Positions 1 through 8,919 of a stretch of DNA of 64,000 nucleotides are shown piece after piece. Under the pieces are notes generated by a model, which made no database searches, had not been told where the DNA came from, and saw nothing but the letters and a program-made list of their open reading frames with translations. The position numbers were made by a program, and so were the translations under genes. The stretch is from Oscillospiraceae bacterium (GTDB lineage: Bacteria > Bacillota > Clostridia > Saccharofermentanales > Saccharofermentanaceae), in contig CACZMA010000001.1 in NCBI GenBank assembly GCA_902782125.1, forward strand, positions 62,001 to 126,000, given 5' to 3'. Within the stretch, counting starts at the first letter, position 1. The number at the start of each line of letters is the position of its first letter.

Positions 1-2537
1 TCTGCCCTGATATCTTCCTTGTACTTGCCGTATTCGGCAGCTCCTGCCTCGACCGCAGCTTTCGCTTCCTCGTAGGATACTGCAGTATAGTCGAAGCACT
101 TGACGAGATTCCTTGCCACAGCCTCGAGATTATCAAGAGGCATGAACGGATTGATGTAGTTGATGTCTAACTCTCTCAGGTTCTCCACGTTGTTGCGGAT
201 GACCTCAGGATACGAGCATACGATCGGGCAGTTGTAATGGTTGTTCGAACCGCTGTTCTCGACGTTCTCATACGGAACATCAGGATAGAAGATCGTCGTG
301 ATGCCGCGCGAGATGAGGTTCTCGATATGACCGTGCGCGAGCTTTGCAGGATAGCATACAGACTCCGACGGGATCGTCTCCATTCCGCTCTCATAGAGCT
401 TGTGGGAAGATCTTGCAGATACGAGGACTCTGAATCCGAGCTTGGTAAGTACGGTGAACCAGAACGGATAGTTCTCATACTGGTTCAGTACACGCGGGAT
501 TCCGATCTCTCCTCTCGGAGCATCTTCAGCCTTAAGCGGCTTATAGTCGAATGTCCTCTTATACTTGTATTCGAATATGTTCGGAAGCTTCTCCTTATCC
601 TTAACGGTCTCCCTGTCGAGTGCGATGTCTTCGCCTCTCTCGCATCTGTTTCCCGATACGAATCTCTGACCGTTGGAGAATTTCGCGATGGTGATACGGC
701 AGTGGTTGGTACATCCCGGGCACTGTGCGTTCTCGGTCTCCATGGAGAATGAATCAAGATCGTCCCTGCCGAGTACCGCGGAGCTTCCCTCATCACCGTT
801 CTTTGCACGCTTCCTGGCGATAAGAGCGGCACCGAAAGCACCCATGAGGCCTGCAACATTAGGCCTTATTACATCACGGTGCGATACGAGCTCGAAGCAA
901 CGTAAGATGGCGTCATTCAGGAATGTTCCGCCCTGAACCACGACGTTCTTGCCGAGTTGTTCGGTATCTCTGATCTTGATGACCTTATAGAGAGCATTAC
1001 GGACGACAGAATAAGACAGACCTGCGGAGATATCACCTACGGATGCGCCTTCCTTCTGCGCCTGCTTTACCTTGGAATTCATGAATACCGTGCATCTTGT
1101 ACCGAGATCGACAGGCTTCTTGGAAGACAGCGCTGCCGCAGCGAATTCAGGTGTCGTGAGGTTAAGCGTCTCGGCAAAGGTCTGAATGAATGAACCGCAT
1201 CCGGAAGAGCACGCTTCGTTAAGCATGATGGAATCGATGACACCGTTCCTGATCTTCATGCACTTCATGTCCTGACCGCCGATGTCGATGATGAAGTCGA
1301 CGTCCGGGCAGAAGAATTTGGCAGACTGGAAATGTGCCATCGTCTCGATCTCGCCCTCGTCGATTCCGAGAGCAGCCTTGATGATGTTCTCACCGTAACC
1401 TGTTACGCAGGAATAAGCGATATGGCAGTCGGAAGGCATCTTGGAGTAGATGTCCTTCATGATGGTGACCGCACTCATTACGGGGTTACCCTTGTTGGAT
1501 GCGTAATATGTGTATACCAGGTCACCCTTGGCATTGATGAGGACTGCCTTTGTCGTGGTGGAACCTGCATCGATACCGAGATAAAGCGCGCCCTTCTGTT
1601 CGGTCAGATCGAGCACCGGGATCTTATCCTTTGCATGTCTCTCGTCAAAGGCCTTCTTGTCAGCCTCATCCGTGAAGATGGGGTCGATCCTGATGATATC
1701 AGGGACAAAGCCTTCCCTGTTCTTGAGCTTTACGCACAGATCAGACAGCTTGGCAGGAGCCGTGCCGTCAGCAGAGAGCGCGGCACCGAGACCGACGTAG
1801 ATCTGGGCATCTTCAGGCATCCAGAAGGAATCGACCTTCTCTGCAAGCGTTCTCTCGAAAGCATTGCGCAGCTCTGAGTTGAAGAACAGCGGACCTCCGA
1901 GGAAAGCCACGTTGCCCTTGATGGGACGGCCGCAGGCAAGACCCGAGATCGTCTGGTTGACTACCGACTGATATATGGATGCGGCAAGGTCCTCCTTTGC
2001 AGCGCCCTCGTTGATAAGGGGCTGGAGGTCGGATTTGGCGAATACGCCGCACCTTGAAGCGATCGTGTAGAGCGATCTGTAATCCTTTGCAAAGTTATTG
2101 AGACCGTCGGCATCCGTCTGGAGAAGTGATGCCATCTGATCGATGAACGCGCCCGTACCTCCGGCACAAGTACCGTTCATTCTCTGTTCGAGTACGGGAT
2201 GCATGTAAGTGATCTTCGCATCCTCACCGCCGAGCTCGATTATGACATCCGTCTCAGGGTGATACTTCTTGATGGCAACTGTCTCTGCCATGACTTCCTG
2301 CGTGAACTTGAGTCCGAGCCAGTTGGCAACGGACAGTCCGCCGGAACCGGTTATGACTACGTCGACATATATTCCGGGGAACTTCTCATTGACCTCTTCG
2401 AAGAGCTCGTTAAGAAGACCTGAGACGTCAGAATGATGACGTCTGTAGTCTTTGTAGATGATCTCCTCACCGTCAAGGATCACGACCTTGATAGTCGTGG
2501 ATCCGATATCAAGTCCCATGCGATAGAACTTATCCAT
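1..2537 (-). CDS. 2-hydroxyacyl-CoA dehydratase activase, tandem ASKHA plus DUF2229 (partial)
   Basis: The reading frame stays open to the window edge (at least 845 codons), so the C-terminus is missing. Residues about 1-290 form one ASKHA ATPase domain (GLDIGSTTIK near the start, a GGEDAKI motif, a CAGGTGAF motif of the type that holds the bridging 4Fe-4S cluster). A second copy starts near residue 320 (DAGSTTTKAV, GGQDMK, CSSGCGSF), and a DUF2229-type region follows from about residue 650. Known activases of this family use ATP hydrolysis to push an electron into a 2-hydroxyacyl-CoA or benzoyl-CoA type dehydratase; the large tandem form is common in Clostridia, but its own substrate is mostly unknown. 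The ATG at 2537 has GGAGG upstream and follows the previous stop by one base, so translation is probably coupled. Confidence 0.9.
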   Translation of the reverse strand, partial: MDKFYRMGLDIGSTTIKVVILDGEEIIYKDYRRHHSDVSGLLNELFEEVNEKFPGIYVDVVITGSGGLSVANWLGLKFTQEVMAETVAIKKYHPETDVIIELGGEDAKITYMHPVLEQRMNGTCAGGTGAFIDQMASLLQTDADGLNNFAKDYRSLYTIASRCGVFAKSDLQPLINEGAAKEDLAASIYQSVVNQTISGLACGRPIKGNVAFLGGPLFFNSELRNAFERTLAEKVDSFWMPEDAQIYVGLGAALSADGTAPAKLSDLCVKLKNREGFVPDIIRIDPIFTDEADKKAFDERHAKDKIPVLDLTEQKGALYLGIDAGSTTTKAVLINAKGDLVYTYYASNKGNPVMSAVTIMKDIYSKMPSDCHIAYSCVTGYGENIIKAALGIDEGEIETMAHFQSAKFFCPDVDFIIDIGGQDMKCMKIRNGVIDSIMLNEACSSGCGSFIQTFAETLNLTTPEFAAAALSSKKPVDLGTRCTVFMNSKVKQAQKEGASVGDISAGLSYSVVRNALYKVIKIRDTEQLGKNVVVQGGTFLNDAILRCFELVSHRDVIRPNVAGLMGAFGAALIARKRAKNGDEGSSAVLGRDDLDSFSMETENAQCPGCTNHCRITIAKFSNGQRFVSGNRCERGEDIALDRETVKDKEKLPNIFEYKYKRTFDYKPLKAEDAPRGEIGIPRVLNQYENYPFWFTVLTKLGFRVLVSARSSHKLYESGMETIPSESVCYPAKLAHGHIENLISRGITTIFYPDVPYENVENSGSNNHYNCPIVCSYPEVIRNNVENLRELDINYINPFMPLDNLEAVARNLVKCFDYTAVSYEEAKAAVEAGAAEYGKYKEDIRA

Positions 2538-2538
2538 G

Positions 2539-3330
2539 TCATATCCTCCAGGTAGAGTTATTTTTGTTCTTGCCGGCCTTCGGGCTGCCCTTCGGCTGAT
2601 TCTTGCCTCCGCGCACATGACCGTCACCGTCCGGACGATATCCGCCGGATCGTTTTGAAGAAGACTTCTTGGAATAGGAAGACTTCTTCCTTGCAGGGAT
2701 AGTACCGAAGAGCTTGAAGGACTTGTCCTTCAGTTCCTTGAGCCATGCCATCTGCTGCACTCTCAGGCTCTCCCTGAAATCCCTGCTCGACAGAGAATCT
2801 TTGAACTCACTGTCAAGGTATATCCTGAGCAGTTCATCGGGAACTCCCCTGCCTAAGTCGAACGGCTTGCCAAAGCAGTCAGAGACATTCAGTCTCAGTG
2901 GCTCAAGCACCATCCTCACGTTCTGCTCATATACCTCTTCCTCGCACTTGATGCCAAGCGTGAGCATCAACCCAGCAAAGTTGAGGTTCACATACGGAAG
3001 ATTGCCGGAGAAGATCAGATGAAGGCAGATGAGCTTCATATATGACTCGAGATTGATGCACTCCTGATCACATATGAGCGATACCTGACCCTCGGTAACC
3101 ATGGCGGATATATCCGATCTCTCGCTGTCAAATCCGTTCGACCACAGGAAATACAGTTCGCGGTATACTTCCCGCTTGAACTGCTCGAAATCCCTCGTCA
3201 GAGGTTCAGCAAGGACTCTCTTGCCGAGGTTGAAGACATACTGCATATAAGACACTTCAAGGTAACTTGGTACCGAGAAATACTTGAAGTATGCCGCTAC
3301 GTCACGCGCATTGAAGTAATAACTACGCAA
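2539..3330 (-). CDS. Hypothetical protein with basic Ser/Lys/Gly tail
   Basis: I do not recognise a family for this 263-residue protein. Residues 1 to about 205 look globular and helical, with many aromatic and leucine residues and no signal peptide. The last 60 residues are low-complexity and strongly basic (runs of Lys, Ser, Gly and Arg), as in nucleic-acid-binding or disordered tails. The likely start is TTG at 3328-3330, placed seven bases after AGGAG, so it is a non-ATG start. Its stop lies one base before the activase ATG, which suggests a two-gene operon driven from the promoter at 3366-3374. A role as partner of the activase is only inferred from this coupling. Confidence 0.75.
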   Translation of the reverse strand: MRSYYFNARDVAAYFKYFSVPSYLEVSYMQYVFNLGKRVLAEPLTRDFEQFKREVYRELYFLWSNGFDSERSDISAMVTEGQVSLICDQECINLESYMKLICLHLIFSGNLPYVNLNFAGLMLTLGIKCEEEVYEQNVRMVLEPLRLNVSDCFGKPFDLGRGVPDELLRIYLDSEFKDSLSSRDFRESLRVQQMAWLKELKDKSFKLFGTIPARKKSSYSKKSSSKRSGGYRPDGDGHVRGGKNQPKGSPKAGKNKNNSTWRI

Positions 3331-3365
3331 ATGTAATCTCCTGTTGTGCCAATTAATCAGACTGA

Positions 3366-3374
3366 ATTATAACA
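3366..3374 (-). promoter_or_regulatory. Extended -10 promoter (TGTTATAAT) of the hypothetical-activase operon
   Basis: On the minus strand TGT is followed by TATAAT, a full extended -10. Transcription would start near 3359 and give a leader of about 29 bases that contains the AGGAG used by the TTG start at 3330. No good -35 is visible, which is usual for extended -10 promoters. Confidence 0.6.
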
Positions 3375-3450
3375 TAGACCGCGCGTTTTCTTTTAATAAT
3401 TTATATTTTATGGTTAAATACAAAAGAATTTGAATCCGGGGGTGTTATAT

Positions 3451-4749
3451 ATGTCACTAGATACCTTTGAAAAGAAGTTTTTGACCGACCTTATCGCCAT
3501 AAGAAGCGTAGGAGGAGAACCGGAAGGCGATCTTCCTTACGGAAAGGCGCCCTTCAGCGCCCTTGAGTTTTTCCTGAAGACCGCAGAAGATATCGGCATG
3601 AGGACCGGGATAATCGATAACCGCGTAGGATATGCGGAGATAGGCCCTGAAGACTCCGGCAAGCTTGTCGGCATAGTCTGTCACCTCGACGTCGTACCTG
3701 AGGGATCAGGCTGGAACACAGCCCCCTTCACGCTTACCCTGACTGATGACGGTTACCTCTGCGGCAGGGGCATCACCGATGACAAAGGTCCTGCTGCCGC
3801 ATCTTTCTTCGCCATGAGAAGGCTTCTCGTGTCCGGCGAACCGCTCAGGTCAAGGATAAGGCTTATCCTCGGAACAGACGAGGAGCGCACATGTTCCTGC
3901 GTAGAGTGCTATGCGGAGAAGGGCGAGATACCTGCTTTCGCGATAACGCCAGATGCTGAATTCCCCGTTATCTATGCCGAGAAAGGCATACTGAACGTGA
4001 AGGTCTTCTCAGAGAGCCCTTCCGGGATAACCGCATTTGCGGGCAATGCCACCAATATGGTCCCCGCTTCTGCAGAAGCCGTAATAGGCGGCATAAGACA
4101 CGATGCCTCGGGTGTACCGTCACACGCCTCCAGGCCGGAGCTTGGCGTGAACGCGATCTTCAAGCTGGTCAAGAGCCTGGGCAAAGAAGAACTTGAGCAG
4201 TCTCCTGTCCTCTCCTACATCAGGAACGAACTTGCAGACAGGGCTGCATGCGAATACACGGGCTGTGCCGTTACGGACGATTCGGGCAAGATCACAGGTA
4301 ACCCTTCCGTCTTAAGGGCAGGCGCTGACGGCGAATCGATCACGATCGATATCAGATATCCCGTTACTGCTTCAAAAGATGCGATACTGGCGCATTTTGA
4401 AGAGGAAGCTTCAAGATACGGCCTTAAGGTATCCGAGACGAACCATATGGCACCTCTGTACAAGGAGAAGGATACGCCTGAGATCAGGATGCTGACTTCC
4501 GTTTGGGACAGGTATATGGACCGCTATGACGGTTTCATGGACGAATACAAGGGATTGTACAGGGAGCCTCTGGCCATCGGCGGAGGTACTTATGCAAGGC
4601 ATATGCCCAATACGATCGCTTTCGGAATGCAGGCACCCTGGCAGCAGGACCAGTGTCATCAGGCAAATGAGAGAAGAAAGCTCACTGACTTCGAGACGGA
4701 TATAGATGTCCTCAGAGAGGCGATCACGGGACTTACAGAACTCGTCTGA
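3451..4749 (+). CDS. pepV: M20 family dipeptidase, PepV/Sapep type
   Basis: Cytoplasmic zinc metallopeptidase of 432 residues, expected to cleave dipeptides. The family motifs appear in order: CHLDVVPEG with the first zinc ligands near residue 75, RGITDDKGP with the bridging Asp, GTDEER with the catalytic and metal Glu pair, TPDAEFPV, and GGGTYAR near the C-terminus. Length fits PepV-like enzymes. I chose ATG 3451 because GGGGGTG lies 7-8 bases upstream; an in-frame TTG at 3430 would place this ribosome binding site inside the protein. The 3' end overlaps the convergent NlpC/P60 gene by 17 bases. The exact peptide preference cannot be read from sequence. Confidence 0.92.
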   Translation: MSLDTFEKKFLTDLIAIRSVGGEPEGDLPYGKAPFSALEFFLKTAEDIGMRTGIIDNRVGYAEIGPEDSGKLVGIVCHLDVVPEGSGWNTAPFTLTLTDDGYLCGRGITDDKGPAAASFFAMRRLLVSGEPLRSRIRLILGTDEERTCSCVECYAEKGEIPAFAITPDAEFPVIYAEKGILNVKVFSESPSGITAFAGNATNMVPASAEAVIGGIRHDASGVPSHASRPELGVNAIFKLVKSLGKEELEQSPVLSYIRNELADRAACEYTGCAVTDDSGKITGNPSVLRAGADGESITIDIRYPVTASKDAILAHFEEEASRYGLKVSETNHMAPLYKEKDTPEIRMLTSVWDRYMDRYDGFMDEYKGLYREPLAIGGGTYARHMPNTIAFGMQAPWQQDQCHQANERRKLTDFETDIDVLREAITGLTELV

Positions 4750-5986
4750 TAGTCGCGATGCCTGTCATGGCGGAGAATGTCGATGCTACGACCTTACCCT
4801 TGGATGAAGATGCGTGGATGACTGTATCTCCGCCAATATAGATACCGGAGTGGTCGATCCTTCCGTCACCGTCATAATCAAAGCATACGATATCACCGAC
4901 GGCGATCTGATCTGCGGATACCTCTGTACCGAGTTGTGACTGGGAGTGCGCGCTGTGAGGCAGATAGATGCCGTAGTAATTCAGGAAACAGTACTTAACG
5001 AAGCCTGAGCAGTCGAATCCGCTCGGAGAAGAACCTGCATATACATAGGGAACACCGATGTAGCTGCTGCAGTACGAAGGGAAATCCGAAGCTCCGGCAC
5101 CGGGATCAGATGCGGGCTGCGAGGGCGCTTCAGTGACTTCCGGAACAGGAGTCGGCGTGGGAAGGCTCTCGAGACAGAGGCTCGCCTTGACATAGCTGCC
5201 TGAATCAGTCTTATACCAGCCGTTATCAGTCTGGGCTACAACATTGATGGCAGTGCCCGTAGAGAGTGTGGTTACCTTTGTATATGTGATGCCGGGACCC
5301 GTACGGGTGTTGAGGCTGCAGCTTGCGTATACGGTCATCGAGCATTCAGTCTCGGTGAAGGATGCAGCCTCCGGTTCAGGTTCGTTCTGTGCGGGAGCCT
5401 GAGGTTCCTGATTCTGTTCGGGCTGCGCAGGAGAAGTCTCCTGAACGGCTTCTGCAGTGTTCTCCTCTTCCTCCTCCTCTTCCAGCTCGTCTTCGGGAAT
5501 GACGACTTCTTCGGCCTCACCTACTGATGCATTCTCGATATAGCCCTGAGTGCCGTCTTCAGTCCTTATGAGTGACCAGTCAGAACCGTATGACAGCCTT
5601 ACGACTATCTGGCCTGCGGACAGCGTTCCGAGAAGTTCAGACTCCGGAGAAGCGGCCTTGAGGATCATGGTGTCGTCCTTAAGGATCGAGTAGGACTTGC
5701 CGTCATAGGAGAATCCTTCCGAATTGACAACGGTATCCTCGCTTAAGGTCAGCGTGTAATCGTTGATGTCAACATATTTGTTCGACCCGCTCGCAAGCGA
5801 CTCGTCATAAGCATATTCCTTTACGATGAGTTCCATGGAAGGGCTCTGCAGATCGACTCTGTCGGAAGCGCCGAGATCTGCGGCATTGATCGAACATACG
5901 GCAATGAGCATGCACATACCGAATGAGACCCCTCTGATAAGACGTCTGTTAGATGCCAAAAATTCTTTAAACCCATTTAAACCCAT
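4733..5986 (-). CDS. Secreted NlpC/P60 peptidoglycan hydrolase with two SH3b-like domains
   Basis: A 417-residue exported cell-wall endopeptidase. A signal or membrane-anchor segment lies at about residues 18-36. Two SH3-like modules follow (roughly 95-160 and 210-270), separated by a very acidic and then Pro/Gln/Glu-rich linker; another Pro/Thr linker leads to the NlpC/P60 domain from about residue 305. The catalytic set is visible: Cys326 in FDCSGF, His379 in IDHSGI and His391 in VIHASS. The family cleaves gamma-D-Glu-diamino acid links or nearby stem-peptide bonds. The gene has no ribosome binding site; its ATG sits six bases after an extended -10, so it looks leaderless. The 3' end overlaps the convergent dipeptidase gene. 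Confidence 0.93.
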   Translation of the reverse strand: MGLNGFKEFLASNRRLIRGVSFGMCMLIAVCSINAADLGASDRVDLQSPSMELIVKEYAYDESLASGSNKYVDINDYTLTLSEDTVVNSEGFSYDGKSYSILKDDTMILKAASPESELLGTLSAGQIVVRLSYGSDWSLIRTEDGTQGYIENASVGEAEEVVIPEDELEEEEEEENTAEAVQETSPAQPEQNQEPQAPAQNEPEPEAASFTETECSMTVYASCSLNTRTGPGITYTKVTTLSTGTAINVVAQTDNGWYKTDSGSYVKASLCLESLPTPTPVPEVTEAPSQPASDPGAGASDFPSYCSSYIGVPYVYAGSSPSGFDCSGFVKYCFLNYYGIYLPHSAHSQSQLGTEVSADQIAVGDIVCFDYDGDGRIDHSGIYIGGDTVIHASSSKGKVVASTFSAMTGIATIRRVL

Positions 5987-5992
5987 ACCCGG

Positions 5993-6001
5993 ATTCTATC
6001 A
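5993..6001 (-). promoter_or_regulatory. Extended -10 (TGATAGAAT) giving a leaderless NlpC/P60 mRNA
   Basis: TGA followed by TAGAAT ends six bases before the ATG at 5986. Transcription would begin at or within a base or two of the start codon, and no Shine-Dalgarno sequence is present. Confidence 0.55.
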
Positions 6002-6063
6002 AACGGGGAATGGCAAATTAAGCAAAACCGCGGAAAACAGGGCTTTTGTAACCCAAATGTAAA

Positions 6064-7839
6064 TTACCTGTGCTTGTCCGTACCTTCGAAGCTGTTATAC
6101 AGATCAATTATCTGAGGTCTGAGCTTCAGGAATACATCGACGAGCATCGGATCAAAATGAGTACCGGCCTCTTCCTCTATCAGCTTGAAGCACTGATCAT
6201 AGGGCATCGGCTTCTTATATGTTCTCTCGCTGGCAAGCGCATCGAAAACGTCAGCCAGAGCCATTATCCTTGCCTCGAGAGGTATGTTCTGACCCTTGAG
6301 GCCGTCCGGATATCCCTTGCCGTTGTACTTCTCATGATGGTAGTGCGCAACATTGACCGCTACGGCAACGAATTCCTTATCGTCAACTTCTTTGAGGACT
6401 TTCTCCACGATGACGGCGCCGACTTCGGCATGGCCCTTCATCTTCGAATATTCTTCTTCGGTAAGACCTGCTTCCTTCCTCAGGATGTAGTCATCTACCG
6501 CAATCTTACCGAGATCGTGGAGAACGGCAGCCTGCTTGACTGCATACCAGTAATTCTCGGATCTGTCCGCATAGGCAGGCAGAGTCTGAAGTGTATCAAC
6601 AAACAAAGAGACACAGGAAGAAGTCCTGTTGATGTGACCGCCTGTGGAGTTGTCACGTGATTCGATCATTGACGCCATACCGAGGATGGTGGATTCCTGA
6701 AGGCTCTTCATCTTCTGGAGGGACTTTGTTACCTCGTTGTTGGATCTTGCTATCTCTCTTCTCGCCTTATGGATAAGGTTGTCATTACGCAGGTTATCCT
6801 CATAATGCTGGGTCCTGTCTTCCATCTCGACGAGGTAGCCGAGAACATGGTGTGAAGAACCGAAGTGGATATAGCTGAGCTCACAGTCGAGATATCTTCT
6901 CTCCTCAGGATTCCTGTCATTAAGGCCGAGTCTCTTAAGCGAGTTGCGCTCGTGTATATCGAACGGAGCAGCCTTCTCCTTGACCCAGGAGATTATCGAT
7001 TTGAGCGCATAGTTCTCGGGAACGATCGGCTTATCGATCTTAGCTTCCTTGACCTCCGGGAAGAGCTTCTCTGCAGCGACATTGCTTCCGATGTAATTCA
7101 TCCTGCGGTCAAATACGATATAGCCGTAAGGGCTCAGTTCCTCCATCTTCTCCTGAACGCTCAGCGTAACATCGTAGAGCATCGATCTGGTGCTGAAATA
7201 CACCAGTCCGATGGAACAGACCATATAGAAGAACGGGACGAGTTCATATCTGCTGACAAAGACCTTCTCCAGGAAGTAGACCAGGAATCCTGCAAGGAAG
7301 ACGCCTACATAGGTAAACATCGTCTTGAAGGATGCCTTCTTCTTGCCGGAGAATGCAAGTACGGTAAAGAATACTGACAGGGCAAGTTCAATACCGACGA
7401 CAATGAATCTCGCATAATAAAAATTCGCCGGAGTATACATAAAGTCGGCGACACCGTCTGGATATATCAGGAGCCTGATATTCTCATAAAACAGGAAATA
7501 CCTGCCGGTCAGGGCAACCGAAAAGAAAAGAATGACATTGACCGTTGATATGGAATATACGAACCACTGGGGAAGCGTCGACTTGGAGAACTCCGCCAGT
7601 ATGAACATGACCATCATCGGCAGGAAGATCCCGCCTATGTATGAGAGTGCATTGGCAAGGAGCGCTTCACCGATACTCGTCGAAGAAGCAAGGAAAAAGT
7701 ACCCGATGTTGCTTATGAGAAGCAGCACCGAGAGCACGACCTGAAGATAATTGTTGTTACGTCTGGAGTTGTTGAGCAATACGAATGTACTGCCAAAACT
7801 CAGAATAACAGCCACCCCGAGTAATATCTTATAGACCAT
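6064..7839 (-). CDS. Membrane-bound PAS/HD-GYP cyclic-di-GMP phosphodiesterase
   Basis: A 591-residue protein with about seven hydrophobic segments in residues 1-225, like the N-terminal sensor region of some histidine kinases. A PAS-like segment (about 235-355) and a helical linker lead to a complete HD-GYP domain from about 395. Signature residues are present: HD at 441-442 in HDLGK, a downstream H-A-E-V-G helix, HH at 501-502, and GKGYPDG around 507-513. HD-GYP proteins hydrolyse c-di-GMP to pGpG or GMP, so this is probably a sensor-controlled counterpart to the GGDEF protein at 27984-29885. The signal sensed is unknown. There is no ribosome binding site, and TAAAAT lies six bases before the ATG. 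Confidence 0.92.
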   Translation of the reverse strand: MVYKILLGVAVILSFGSTFVLLNNSRRNNNYLQVVLSVLLLISNIGYFFLASSTSIGEALLANALSYIGGIFLPMMVMFILAEFSKSTLPQWFVYSISTVNVILFFSVALTGRYFLFYENIRLLIYPDGVADFMYTPANFYYARFIVVGIELALSVFFTVLAFSGKKKASFKTMFTYVGVFLAGFLVYFLEKVFVSRYELVPFFYMVCSIGLVYFSTRSMLYDVTLSVQEKMEELSPYGYIVFDRRMNYIGSNVAAEKLFPEVKEAKIDKPIVPENYALKSIISWVKEKAAPFDIHERNSLKRLGLNDRNPEERRYLDCELSYIHFGSSHHVLGYLVEMEDRTQHYEDNLRNDNLIHKARREIARSNNEVTKSLQKMKSLQESTILGMASMIESRDNSTGGHINRTSSCVSLFVDTLQTLPAYADRSENYWYAVKQAAVLHDLGKIAVDDYILRKEAGLTEEEYSKMKGHAEVGAVIVEKVLKEVDDKEFVAVAVNVAHYHHEKYNGKGYPDGLKGQNIPLEARIMALADVFDALASERTYKKPMPYDQCFKLIEEEAGTHFDPMLVDVFLKLRPQIIDLYNSFEGTDKHR

Positions 7840-7845
7840 GGCTCT

Positions 7846-7851
7846 ATTTTA
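7846..7851 (-). promoter_or_regulatory. -10 element (TAAAAT) directly before a leaderless HD-GYP start
   Basis: TAAAAT on the minus strand is separated from the ATG at 7839 by six bases, with no ribosome binding site between. It lacks the TG extension seen at the other candidates. Confidence 0.4.
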
Positions 7852-7879
7852 CTACATTTGTCGGGTAAATATGCCGCTG

Positions 7880-7888
7880 TGTTAAAAT
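7880..7888 (+). promoter_or_regulatory. Extended -10 (TGTTAAAAT) promoter of birA
   Basis: TGT plus TAAAAT on the plus strand predicts a start near 7895 and a leader of about 26 bases carrying AGGTG before the ATG at 7921. It lies back to back with the promoter of the HD-GYP gene. Confidence 0.5.
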
Positions 7889-7920
7889 ATTACAAAAACA
7901 ATGACAAACAGGTGCGTTAT

Positions 7921-8919
7921 ATGACGAGAGATAAAGTCCTTGCAATGATATTAAGAAGCGACGGTTATGTGTCCGGAGAGTCAATAAGCCGCGAGCTCGG
8001 TATCACCAGGGCCGCCGTCAACGCCGCCGTAAAACAGATCAAAGAGCTGGGATATGACATAGAATCCTCCACCAGGAAGGGCTACAGGCTCTTATCCTCC
8101 CCTGACCTCATGAATCTCGGAGAGATCATGGCAAGACTCCCTGAAGGAAGGACCGGAGACGTCACAGTCCTTGATACTGTGGATTCGACCAACACACGCC
8201 TCAAGGAGATGGCCAGACAGGGGGCTCCGGCAGGTTCCGTCGTTATATCAGACGAGCAGACAGGAGGCAAAGGAAGGCGCGGCAGAAGCTTCCTCTCACC
8301 TTCCGGCACCGGTATCTATCTGTCATATCTCATGATTCCCAAAGGAGGCCGCGAGATCATCAGCGAAGTGACCGCCTGGACCGCAGTTGCCGTAAGAGAA
8401 GCTGTCTCAGAAGTATGCGGAGTTACATGCGATATCAAGTGGGTAAACGATCCTCTGATAAATAACCACAAGATCTGCGGCATCCTTACCGAGCTCTCCG
8501 TCGTGGCAGAGAGCGGTGATATCGATAATGTCATCATCGGCATCGGCATTAACGTAAACCATAAGAAGGAAGATTTTCCCGAAGAACTGCGGGATATAGC
8601 GACTTCGATATCGGCAGAGTGTGGCGGGAAGATTTTCGCGCGGGCAGAACTTGCAGCCTGCCTCATAGGCAAGCTTGATGAACTGGTCGCTGCCTGGCCG
8701 GACGGCAAGAAGGAATACCTCGACAGGTACCGTGAGGCTTGCATTACCACAGGATCCAAAGTATCCGTCTTCAATCTGGCGACCGATACCCCCAGGACCG
8801 GAGAGGCTCTGGGCATTAACGACGATTTCTCGCTTCAGGTCCGTTTTGACGACACCGGTGAAGAAGAAGCTGTCAGGAGCGGTGAGGTCAGCGTAAGGGG
8901 CTTATACGGCTATACCTGA
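7921..8919 (+). CDS. birA: Bifunctional biotin-protein ligase / biotin operon repressor
   Basis: A 332-residue BirA of the two-function class. Residues 1-60 form a winged helix (HTH_11 type: GYVSGESISRELGITRAAV), followed by the ligase domain with GGKGRRGR (the biotinyl-AMP loop), KWVNDPLI (usual KWPND) and a C-terminal SH3-like domain. It makes biotinyl-5'-AMP and moves biotin to carboxylase carrier proteins; the adenylate-bound form represses biotin genes. ATG 7921 is preceded by AGGTG at six bases; an upstream in-frame TTG at 7858 lies before the promoter and is rejected. The stop codon abuts the stop of the convergent comEA-like gene inside one TGATCA. Confidence 0.94.
   Translation: MTRDKVLAMILRSDGYVSGESISRELGITRAAVNAAVKQIKELGYDIESSTRKGYRLLSSPDLMNLGEIMARLPEGRTGDVTVLDTVDSTNTRLKEMARQGAPAGSVVISDEQTGGKGRRGRSFLSPSGTGIYLSYLMIPKGGREIISEVTAWTAVAVREAVSEVCGVTCDIKWVNDPLINNHKICGILTELSVVAESGDIDNVIIGIGINVNHKKEDFPEELRDIATSISAECGGKIFARAELAACLIGKLDELVAAWPDGKKEYLDRYREACITTGSKVSVFNLATDTPRTGEALGINDDFSLQVRFDDTGEEEAVRSGEVSVRGLYGYT

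Noticed and set aside
3430..3450. TTG start seven codons upstream for the M20 dipeptidase
   Set aside because: It would place the GGGGGTG ribosome binding site inside the protein; ATG 3451 is better.
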